The notes beneath the pieces are model-generated. The model searched no databases. It saw only the letters and a program-made list of their open reading frames with translations, and was not told the DNA's origin. DNA of 64,000 nt, from positions 95,912,586 through 95,976,585 of the forward strand of contig NC_134876.1 in NCBI RefSeq assembly GCF_041734735.1. Reading direction: 5' to 3'. This document shows positions 10,076 to 21,000 of the stretch, piece by piece (the stretch's first letter is position 1; each line of letters opens with the position of its first letter). The DNA is from Babylonia areolata (lineage: Eukaryota; Mollusca; Gastropoda; Neogastropoda; Buccinidae). Made by a program: the position numbers and the translations under genes.

Positions 10076-10215
10076 ACCATTTCTAAATGGTGTGACAGTT
10101 TCTTGTTTGGTTAATGCGAATATCCACAGGCTCACTGCTTGCTGCAAACCTTTCACCATTTCTAAATGGTGTGACTGTTTGGTAAATGGGAATATCCACA
10201 GGTTCACTGCTTGTT
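10076..10215. repeat. Short direct duplication
   Basis: TTTCACCATTTCTAAATGGT plus about 60 following bases occurs twice, with a third partial copy. TTTCACCATTT and AAATGGTGTGA also pair as a short hairpin. Confidence 0.65.
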
Positions 10216-10929
10216 GCAAGCCTTTCACCACAAATACTACAGCCCCACTTGTTTTACTCCTATTTGGACAATGAGTTCCATGGCAAAAAGACCAAAGCAG
10301 AAGCAAGGTCACACAACAGCATGCTGCAGATGTTCTTCATACAATTCAGTTTTAAAAACTTTGATGTAAAATATAATATTTTGATTGTGTCATGACCTGG
10401 AGGTACCTATTATGTCAAATTTGCTTTCCTTAGGAATCACATTTCATGTCGTCTGAAATATCATACATTCAAATGGCAAACTGTTTTCACAGCTTTTATC
10501 ATCTTTATGTGTGAAAAGGTCTGTTGTGTTTCATACTTCATTCAAATATCTGTTGTGAACTATGATGTTCCAGATGTTTTCAAACCACTGTGTTAGGATA
10601 GTGTGAACATATCAGTGTGCATGTGTATGCATTCGGGCAATATGTGTGTGTGTATGTGCACACATAAGTATGTGCTATGAGTATAAACTGAATCATGAAA
10701 TGTGCATGATATAAACATGTATAATTCGCCCATGGGCTTAGTTTTATATCTCATGTGATGAAATTGTTATTAAAATCTGAACAAAATGAAAGATTTTACC
10801 AGAAATCTCTTTCTGTACCAGATCCACTCAGTTTTCCAAATTCTACCCTTTTCAGTACTGATTAATAGGTGGTGTTCTCTCCATGTGCTGTTCAGAGGAC
10901 AGGCGCTATGTAGCTATCTATTTGATCAT
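10216..10929. other. Intergenic, nothing recognised
   Basis: AT-rich intergenic sequence. I see no convincing gene, RNA or transposon. Confidence 0.45.
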
Positions 10930-11255
10930 CCGCAATTTATCTTTATTCCTATCTTATCTGTCCATTATAATCAATGTGCAATACAGTAGGCTATGCTTAT
11001 AATTATATTCAAAATAATGTTTCTTAATTCTTTCTGTTTTTACATTAAGAATACTAGTTATTACCTGCATTGTGTGGATGTATGTATGAAACGGTGTATG
11101 TGATATTTTTTTACATTTGTGTCTTCGTAATATTCGTAAAAGCTGTTGTTGACTTTTACAGTTATGGTCCCCACGTTGTTTACTTGTCTATGTTGTGATA
11201 ATGCACCTGACCAAATTTCTCCAGTTAGAGATAATAAAGTTATTCTTATCATTAA
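10930..11255 (+). mobile_element. LINE 3' end (same family as the element ending at 60415)
   Basis: From GCAATTTATCTTTATTC to GATAATAAAGTTATTCTTATC it is closely similar base by base to 60085-60405, the 3' end of the larger LINE at 57535-60415. It is a 5'-truncated copy in plus orientation and carries AATAAA at 11233-11238. Confidence 0.75.
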
Positions 11256-11294
11256 ACTTCTCAACATCCTTCACACAGAAGTGTGTGGAGGGCA

Positions 11295-11990
11295 ATCAGC
11301 AGTCTCTGATAGTGGTCAGGTGCAGGGTAATGTAGTCTTTGATAGTGTTCAGGTGCAGGGTAATGTAGTCTTTGATAGTGGTCAGGTGCAGGGTAATGTA
11401 GTCTTTGATAGTGTTCAGGTGCAGGGTAATGTAGTCTTTGATAGTGTTCAGGTGCAGGGTAATTTACAGTCTTTGATAGTGGTCAGGTGCAGGGTAATTA
11501 CAGTCTTTGATAGTGGTCAGGTGCAGGGTAATGTAGTCTTTGATAGTGGTCAGGTGCAGGGTAATGTAGTCTTTGATAGTGGTCAGGTGCAGGGTAATGT
11601 AGTCTTTGATAGTGTTCAGGTGCAGGGTAATGTAGTCTTTGATAGTGTTCAGGTGCAGGGTAATTTACAGTCTTTGATAGTGGTCAGGTGCAGGGTAATG
11701 TAGTCTTTGATTGTGGTCAGGTGCAGGGTAATGTAGTCTTTGATAGTGGTCAGGTGCAGGGTAATGTAGTCTTTGATAGTGGTCAGGTGCAGGATAATGT
11801 AGTCTTTGATAGTGGTCAGGTGCAGGGTAATGTAGTCTTTGACAGTGTTCAGGTGCAGGATAATGTAGTCTTTGATAGTGGTCAGGTGCAGGATAATGTA
11901 GTCTTTGATAGTGGTCAGGTGCAGGGCAATGTACAGTCTTTGATAGTGGTCAGGTGCAGGGCAGTGTACAGTCTTTGATAGTGGTCAGGT
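11295..11990. repeat. Minisatellite, 33-bp unit, about 21 copies
   Basis: The units read AGTCTTTGATAGTGGTCAGG then TGCAGGGTAATGT with few substitutions. Because 33 is a multiple of three the array stays open in frame and appears to encode VQGNVVFDSGQ repeats. There is no start, splice or homology support for a protein. Confidence 0.92.
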
Positions 11991-13719
11991 GCATGTGCCT
12001 GATCCCAAAGTTCCACAGACAACAGTGATGAGGGATCAGATGGCAGAGATCAACATAGCCAGCTGTGAGTGACAGCAACAGTCAATGACAGATCTCACAG
12101 TCACAGTCATGTGGAGAGTTAAAACCTGGAAATCCAAGCTCCATGGGGATTCACATGTCCACAGTTACTATTACTGTGGGGAGTTAAAACCTGTAAGCAC
12201 ACAGTTGGACAACACACAGCCCAGCCACAGCTTGTTTCCAAACCACTGTGAATCGCCACATCTACCACAGCTGGTCTTTATTTCAGATAGTCATGTACAG
12301 CTACAATGAAATGCTCAACCACAGCCTTTAATCCCAGCGCTCCATCACACAGCACTTTCATAAAATAACCATTAAGACAAAATGCTAACAGAATTAACAG
12401 AAGTAAAATAAGCAGCAATGATGTAAGGAAGGTCTAGGAAGATGTTATGATCATGTACTATGCCGGGCACCTCAACAGGCTGATCATTCGGCCTTGACCT
12501 TGTGGATCATCCACCCTGGACCTTGACCTTGTGGATGTACTCAAACCATGAACACAGGAACATCAACTACTCATGATAAAATAGTCTTCAACTGTTTCCT
12601 CATCAACCAACACTTCCAAACTGTGAGCAACTAGTATACAGAAAATGAATAAATATGAAGTCTGGATTCTGAATGGAAAAAACACAAACAAACAAAAAAA
12701 AAGCTGAATCAATAATGACAAACAAGGGACATCTGCCAATATCAAAATGTATTCTTGCTCTTCCACTCTGATAATATATAAATATATACACATAATATAT
12801 TTTTCATTATTCAACAGTGGTATTGAACTCTAAAATACATAATGTGTTACAGTTTCTAATTGAACAACAAACTGAATATGAGTGTATACAGCAAAACCTG
12901 TGAATCAACAGAAGAACAAACAGTGTACAGCAGTACCAGTAACACTGAACTAACCCACTAAATGCCTCATGATCTCATGTACATATCTCATGTACATATC
13001 TAAATCAGACATCACTATGGACTGTGATACTGATGTCCACGCATGACAGGCGTATGAATTAGGATACATTTATTGTTTAATCTCTCCCTCACACTGTCTA
13101 AACTTTTACTGACAGCGACACTGTGTATGAAGCCATGAGATTCCACTAGTCAAGACAGACACTGCCAACTTAAAGTCAAAGACCATTAATTATGTATGAC
13201 TGACACAAAGTCACAGGTTTCAGACACTCTGCTTAATGCAACTAACTGCAGCCACAGTTTACACTCTACTTAATGTGACTAATTGCAGCCACAATTTACA
13301 CTCTTCTTACTGTGACTAACTGCAACCACAATCATGCAACATCACTTCAGCTGACTGGGTCTTTTACAGACATACCAGTTATAGTTAGCACACAAATCAA
13401 AGAAAGAAAGGATACAATGTCAAAAGATAACAGCCACCACCATACACACATGGAAGTGGTGACAGGGAGTAGGGGCAATGGAACATTTCCTACACCCACT
13501 CCTACAATGTAACAGCACACAAACATATACACACACTCACACAGTAACAACACACAAAGTTGACAAACATACATATACACACTCACACAATCCCTCTGTT
13601 TTCAGGAACAAAACATTGGCCCTGCAGTCATCCAGGTTTACATCCATCCATCTATTCACCACTGTTGCTCAAACCCACTCCAGCAAAACACACAGGGCCA
13701 CACATGGGCTGGGGTCAAC
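11991..13719. other. Intergenic, nothing recognised except small repeats
   Basis: AT-rich intergenic sequence between two convergent genes. A 40-base unit containing ACTAACTGCAGCCACA occurs three times at about 13225-13330, and a CA-rich patch lies near 13515-13590. No gene evidence. Confidence 0.5.
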
Positions 13720-15600
13720 TTCAGATAACTTCAAGTTAACCAAAATCAAAAATGTATAGCTGAGGTTAACATCAGATAACTTCAAGTTAACCAAAACCAA
13801 AAAGGTATAGCTGATGTTAACATCAGATAACTTCAAGTTAACCACACGTTAATCAAAAATGTATGGTTCAGGTTAACATAACTTCAAGTTAACTACAATT
13901 TAACCAAAACCAAAAAGGTATAGCTGAGGTTAACTTCAGATAACTTCAAGTTAACCAAAACCAAAATGGTATAGCTGACGTTAACTTCAGATAACTTCAA
14001 GTTAACCACAAGTTAACCAAAACCAAAAAGGTATAGCTGAGGTCAACTTCAGTTAACTTCAAGTTAACCAAAACCAAAAAGGAATAGCTGAGATCAGAGA
14101 ACTTCAAGTTAACCACAAGTTAACCAAAACCAAAAAGGTACAGCTGAGGTTAACTTCAAGTTAACCAAAACCAAAATGGTATAGCTGAGGTCAACTTGAG
14201 ATAACTTCAAATTAACCAAAACGATATAGCTCAGGTTACCTTCAAGTTAACCAAAACCAAAATAGTATAGCTGAGGTTAACCTCAGATAACTTCAAGTTA
14301 ACCACACGTTAACCAAAACCAAAAAGGTATAGCTGAGGTTAACTTAAGATAACTTCAAGTTAGCCACAAGTTAACCAAAACCAAAACAGTACAGCTGAGG
14401 TCAACTTCAGTTAGCTTCAAGTTAACCAAAACCAAAAAGGTACATCTGAAATTAACTTCAGATAACTTCAAGTTAACCACAAGTTAACCAAAACAGCATA
14501 GCTGAGGTTAACTTCAGATAACTTCAAGTTAACCACAAGTTAACCAAAACCAAAAGGTATAGCTGAGGTTAACTTTAGATAACTTCAAGTTAACCAAAAC
14601 CAAAAAGATATTGCTGAGGTTAAGATCAGATAACTTCAAGTTAACCAAAACCAAAAAGGTATAGCTGAGGTCAACTTCAGTTAATTAAAGTCAAAAAGGT
14701 ATGGCTGATGTTAACTTCAGATAACTTCAAGTTAACCAAAACCATTCAGATGATTTGAAGTTAACACTAAGTTAACCCAAACCTCTCACATAATTTGAAG
14801 TTAGTCAAAAGTTAACCCAAACTACAGAGTTAATTTGTAGTTAAAATCAAAATAGTATAGCTGAGGTTAACCTCAGATAACTTCAAGTTAACCACACGTT
14901 AACCAAAACCAAAAAGGTATAGCTGAGGTTAACTTAAGATAACTTCAAGTTAACCACAAGTTAACCAAAACCAAAACAGTACAGCTGAGGTCAACTTCAG
15001 TTAGCTTCAAGTTAACCAAAACCAAAAAGGTACATCTGAAATTAGCTTCAGATAACTTCAAGTTAACCACAAGTTAACAAAACGGCATAGCTGAGGTTAA
15101 CTTCAGATAACTTCAAGTTAACCACAAGTTAACCAAAACCAAAAGGTATAGCTGAGGTTAACTTTAGATAACTTCAAGTTAACCAAAACCAAAAAGATAT
15201 TGCTGAGGTTAAGATCAGATAACTTCAAGTTAACCAAAACCAAAAAGGTATAGCTGAGGTCAACTTCTGTTAATTAAAGTCAAAAAGGTATGGCTGATGT
15301 TAACTTCAGATAACTTCAAGTTAACCAAAACCATTCAGATGATTTGAAGTTAACACTAAGTTAACCCAAACCTCTCACATAATTTGAAGTTAGTCAAAAG
15401 TTAACCCAAACTACAGAGATAATTTGTAGTTAATCACAAGTTAACCCAAATTACTCAGATAATTTGAAGTTCATTATAAGTTAACTCAAACCATTCAGAG
15501 AACATGAAGTTAAGCACAAGTTAACCCAAAGCATTTAGATAATTTGAGGTTAACCACAAGTAAACCCACTGAAGTTAACCACAAGTTAACCCAATCCAAG
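13720..15600. repeat. GTTAAC hairpin minisatellite between convergent genes
   Basis: About 1.9 kb of imperfect 50-65-base units contain AACTTCAAGTTAACC, CCAAAACCAAAAAGGTA and TAGCTGAGGTTAACTT. Typical units contain a perfect 9-base inverted repeat, GGTTAACTT with AAGTTAACC, across an 11-base loop (for example 13928-13956). A block starting at 14261 recurs almost unchanged starting at 14851, a higher-order duplication of about 590 bases. Confidence 0.9.
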
Positions 15601-16663
15601 TTGAATGAAATGTTGAATAAGAACGGATACACTGTTCCACAGTTTCCTGCAGACTTGTGTCCAACACATCATAGGTGGTAGAACATAAAACATCTCTCTG
15701 TCCAAAACATCATCCATCTCTCCACAGCCTGTTCCCCATTCCAGAACAACCCTTCTCCATTCATGTCCAACACAGAAACATGTTGCCAAAATGTTGGCAA
15801 CCCAACACACACTCCAAAACCTAACACAAAACAGACATATACACAGACATTTACACAGTATATGCTACCTAGTTTCCCAACACAGTACTCCACATACCTT
15901 GAATGGTTACGTCATCTTAGAAAAAGCACTGCCAAACAATCTTCTTTCTCCTATTATGGACAACAATATAAATTCTATTGCTGATACCACAATGGAAAAT
16001 AGAAGAAAAGGTTTGTGGGCAATCTTTACGTTTTCTTTCAAATGACATTCCAATGTGATGCTGTTTTCATCTGTCACCCTCTGGACAGTAAATGTTGAAG
16101 ACACAGCACTTGTATTTCCACACAGCTCGATCCCACCACTGCCCATACATTTTCCAAAAACAAGAGAAGTAACCGCCTGTACAATCAAGCAAACTGATGT
16201 GACATGATTTCACATGCTGGTGACCTATCATCAGGAGAGTGACAAACCACACAGCAAACAGTAACAAAGTTACTGGCAACATGTCTGTAAAAATAAATCA
16301 TAGAAAGTCATCAAATCTGATAGAATACATTTCAAATCAAAACCCAACTTACAATTAATTCAGTTGATTCTAAAGAAATAAGTTTAACAAAGATCAGGTT
16401 TAGAATCATGAAGATTAAAAACACCCCCCAGCCAGACCCCCCCCCCCCCAAAAAAAAAAAAACAACAAACAACAACCCACACACACACATACACAAAACT
16501 CCCCCCAGCCTTCCAGTTCTGAGCCATTTATCAGAACTGTAAATCATGGTGAATGACGCAGAAAGAGAACTGACAGCGACAGACAAGGCAGGATGTTACT
16601 GCATTTTGTTTTCTCTTTCCTTCTCTTTACTGCTGTTTGTTTTCTGTTTCTCTCTTTCCTTCA
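15601..16663. other. Intergenic, downstream of HNRNPUL
   Basis: No gene recognised. It includes a C run followed by an A run at about 16440-16462. Confidence 0.45.
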
Positions 16664-16669
16664 TTTATT
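16664..16669 (-). promoter_or_regulatory. Candidate poly(A) signal of HNRNPUL
   Basis: TTTATT on the plus strand reads AATAAA on the minus strand, about 470 bases after the HNRNPUL stop codon. It is the nearest AATAAA I see. Transcript data would be needed to prove use. Confidence 0.35.
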
Positions 16670-16804
16670 CAATGTTGTTGGGTTTTTTTCTTGTCTTTCT
16701 CTTTCCTTCATGTACCCAATGTTGTTTACTGTTATCCCACTATCAACTGTCTACTGTTTGTCTTCTATTTGCTCTTGACACACTACTGACATCAAACACA
16801 ATTA

Positions 16805-16970
16805 ACAACTTTTGAAACACTACTGAAATCAAACACAATTAACACCTCTTGACACACTATTGACATCAAACACAATTAACACCTCTTGACAAACTACTGA
16901 CATCAAACACAATTAACACCTGTTTCCTCTTGACACACTATTGACATCAAACACAATTTACACCTGCAAG
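16805..16970. repeat. Minisatellite in the presumed HNRNPUL 3' UTR
   Basis: Four to five units of about 36 bases (CTTGACACACTATTGACATC then AAACACAATTAACACCT). If the poly(A) signal at 16664 is used, this array is transcribed as part of the 3' UTR. Confidence 0.8.
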
Positions 16971-17138
16971 TGACCACAAAAGACCTGGGGAGGGGCAGGG
17001 CTGGAAGAAAAAAAGTGAGATATTAAAAAACAGAAAGAAGGTAACCAGTTAAACGTGAAACCTAGCTGGCGAAGTGTCTCAAGTCAGGTGAAGCAGGCAT
17101 GGAGGGCAGAGGACCAGTGCAGCCTGGTTCCACCATCC

Positions 17139-18060
17139 TCAGCGCGGCCCCCTTGGCCACCTCATGGGCCCCGGCCCTCCAGGGAAGCGACCCCCAGGTC
17201 CCCCAGGTCCATCAAACCGGGGTCTGGGCGGCATTCCTCTGCCTCCTCCAAAGCGGTTCTGGTTCCAGGGAGCATTAGGGGGGGGTCCGCCCATCTGGCC
17301 CATGTTGCCGGGAGGGCCACTGAAGTTCTGAGGGTTTCTGGGACGCATGGGTCTGGGGGGGCCGTCCATGCGGAATCCTGGTCGCTGACCCCCACCCCCA
17401 GTCTCCGGGGCGTTGGGGCCGGTGAAGCGAGGTCCGGCCCCTGGCTGGAAGGGAGGTCGATTCCCACCTGGGCCAGGTCCGCTGTCCCCAAAGGGAGGGG
17501 GTGGGGGGCCCCCGCGGGGGGGAGGGACAGAGGTGTTGGGCATGGGGCCGCTCTGACTGGCCGTGCTGGGGCCACCACTGCCACCCCCTGTGCTGCCCTG
17601 GAAACGGGCAGGGGGGGCGGAGGGCACAGGGCCCAAGAGGGAGGTTTCCCCGGAAGACGACTTGGGGGTGTCAGCGGGTCGCTCCCTGCTCCCTCCTGCT
17701 GTCGTGGTTGTTGCTGCTGGGGGTGGGGGGGGTCGGTTCCCAAACTGGACATCCAAGAGGGACGGCAGGTCTGAGGGCCGGTCCTTGGGGGAGAAGTTGG
17801 CTGGGGAGGGCCCCCCAGCTGAGGAGGCAGGGGGCGGCTTGTTGAAGTTGATGCCTCTGGGAGGAAAGGCAGCATGGCTGTCAGCCCCCTCCCCCTGCTG
17901 TGGGGGGAACTGGCTGTAGGGCTGCTGGCCCGCACCAAAGCCAGGAGGGCCATGATCACCATACCCAGGCATCACCGGCTCCTCCTTCACTGCAGACTGG
18001 GGAAAGCCAGGGTCTGCCTTGCTGCCCCCCTCATCGTCAGGGTTGTCCCACTTGGACTTC
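17139..18060 (-). CDS. HNRNPUL1: HNRNPUL exon 13 (terminal, Pro/Gly-rich)
   Basis: The acceptor is CATGTTAG before GAAGTCCAAG. It completes an Arg codon and reads KSKWDNPDDEGG, then a Pro/Gly/Phe/Arg-rich tail ending MRWPRGPR and TGA. Repeated RP, GGP and RFGG-type spacing is typical of RNA-binding disordered tails. It is GC-rich compared with the introns. Long frames on the other strand and in the second minus frame are shadows of this composition. Confidence 0.9.
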
Positions 18061-21000
18061 CTAACATGAGGTAAGATGAAACTTTATTATCTCAAAAAGA
18101 GAAATTGCAACAGGTGCAGCAAAACACAACTACTGAACTAGACAATCAGCCAACACAAAACACATGCACACACACAACAAAATTAAACATTACTTGATTA
18201 AACAGGAGCAATAAACATGTTTTCCAAATAAAACCATTTCACATATTTGCTTTTAAAAGCATTCTAATTAATAATGAACGTTAACATTGTGCCTATCCTA
18301 TTCACATTCATCCTGCATACTGAACATTCATCCAGTATACATTCATTCTGTATACTGCACATTCATCCAGTATACTGCACATTCCTCAATGAAATGACAA
18401 TAAAATCCTGTGAGTTTGATCCTATACCAGCCTCCGTCTTTTCCCAGTGTGTCTAACAGCTTCTCCCCACAATCACCAATATTGTCAACTCATCCCTTCT
18501 CACTGGAACTTTTCCATCCACTTTCAAAACTGCAATCATCCGGCCTCTTCCTTGAAAAAGCGGTCCTGAAGCAGCTCAACAACCCACCTTTGTTTCTACA
18601 ATCTCAACCACCCATTTCAGTCTGCCTATCGAGCTGACCACAGCACCAAAACCACTCTCCTCCACATTCTGAATAATCTACTGCTAGCGTCCAACTTCTC
18701 ACTCTTCTTGACTTGTCAGCCACCTTTGACACGATAGACCATTCAGTCCTCCTTTCCCATCTTTATTTTACATTTGGTATCAACGGCACTGTTCTAAACT
18801 GGTTAAAATCTTATCTCACTGATCGATTCCAGTCTGTCATTGTTGATCATTTCCAATCTGAACCCGTTAAAATCGAACATGGAGTCCCACAGGGATCTGT
18901 TTTAGGACCGGTGCTCTTCACACTGTACACTGCTCCTCTCGCTGGAATTATCAACCGCCATAATTTCAGTCATCATTCTTGAGCTGATGACACTCAACTC
19001 CAGAAGAGTGATAGCCCTGAAAAATTGTCTTTGTTCTTGCAAGAAACATCCAACTGCTTCCTGGACATTCAAAACTGGATGACTCTAAATAAGTTACAAT
19101 TGAACGCGGACAAAACTGAAGCAATGATCATAGGAACTAAACAAACACTGTCTTCCATCACAATTGACACAATCAAACTTTGCAGTACATCCATCCCTCT
19201 TTCCAGTTCAGTCAGGAACCTCGGCGTTGTCCTTGACAACACACTATCCACGCAAAAATTTATCAGTCAGACACTACTGTCAATTGCGGCGCATCAGTTC
19301 CATTCGGAAATATCTGTCCACCGACGCAACATCTAGACTTGTTTCTCTCATTCTCTCTCGCCTTGACCACAGTAACTCTCTATTGTCTGGTTTGCCTGCT
19401 TCATCCATTCAGTCCCTTCAGCACATACAAAACTCTGCTGCCCGACTCATCCTCAGAAAGAAAAGATCTGAACACATCACTCCTCTTTTGCAACATCTCC
19501 ACTGGCTCCCTGTCTCACACAGAATAAAGTACAAGATCAGCACTCTATGTCATAGATGTATTCACAAATCTGCCCCTCCCTATCTCTGTGGCTGCCTTCA
19601 CCTCTGCACTCCGTCTCGCTCTGTACGATCGGCTTCAGATCCACTCTGTTTACACATACCCAGATTCAAACACTCGACTGTTGGCCACTGTTCTTTCTCT
19701 GTCTCTGGACCTTGCAATTGGAATGAACTTCCTCTTTTGCTTCGTGAAGTCTCCACACTCAGGTCTTTCAAGTCTGGCCTTAAAACCCACCTCTTCCCAA
19801 AATAGCCTCCCATCCCTGCCTCTTCTTTGTCTTCAGTTTCTCCAGTTTTAAAGTTATGCATGCGTGTGAATGACTGGTGCGAAAGCACATTGATTTGTCT
19901 CTGCACAAGATTCAGCACTATATAAATACCATTATCATTATTATTATTATGACATTCGTAATACACACTGTCATGTATTTTAAGCTAAATAGATTATTTT
20001 AGAAACTAACAAATTACAGCCTATTAGGCACACACTTTCACATGCACTGACATAAAAGTGCACAAACACTCCTATGCGTGCACAAACACACAAATACACA
20101 CACGCACCTCCTGCGCTGGCGTGGCTCCCCACTGTCGTGGTCTCTGTCGCGACTGCCACGGTCCCTTTCCCGATCGCGGTAGCTGTCCCGGTAGCTGTCT
20201 CGGTCCTGATCCCGGTCTCTGTGGTCACGTCCTGACCTGTCTCTGTCACTGCCCCGGTCTCTGTCACGGTCGCCTCCCCTGTCCCTATCCCTCTCACGGT
20301 CCCGGTCACCTCGGTCCCGGTCACGACCTCTGTCCAGGTCTCGACCCCCACGGTCATGATCCCGTCCACCAGAGAAGCGGTCTTGGCCGCGGGACCCCCA
20401 TCGCTCCCCCTGGTCCCGTCCCCCTCCACCTGACCAGCGACTGTTGTCCCCGGAGTCAGGGGGCCCGTGTCGGTCCTGGTGTGAAGAGGGGCCTGAACTC
20501 CAACGCTCGTTCCCTCGCTGCCCAGAACTCCATCGATCGTTTCCACCGCTCTCTCCAAACTGACCACTACCACCACCACCTCCAAACCTCCCGCCCCGAC
20601 TGTCTCCCCCGTGGAAGTCGTCCAACCTGCCACCACCACCACCACCTCCTCTGGCGTCAGGAGGGGGACGACTGAAATCATCAAAGCGCCGTCCAGAGGA
20701 CTCCCCGTAGCCCTGGTTCTTGGAGTCATAGCTGCCATGCCTGGACATGTCTCTCTGGTTCCCTCCCCCTCCGTACCTGTCCCGGCTCTCCTCGTATGAC
20801 CTGCCCCCAACTCCTGACCCCTGACCCTGATGCCAGCTGTTTCCACGCTCCTCCGAGCTGCTGTGCGAAGCCGGCCAACCTTTCTGACCTCTGTCCGACC
20901 TGTCCTGACTTTGCCAAGGCTGCTGCTGGTTGCCTGCCCCTGCCTGCCAAGCGGGTTGTTGCCCCCCCTTGGTGTCGCTGGACTCGGGGGCTGTGTCCTG

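Noticed and set aside
11146-11978. Long frame with VQGNVVFDSGQ repeats as a protein
   Set aside because: It is a 33-base minisatellite whose unit is a multiple of three. It has no start context, splice support or homology.
17055-17774. 239-residue plus-strand frame
   Set aside because: Antisense shadow of HNRNPUL exon 13.
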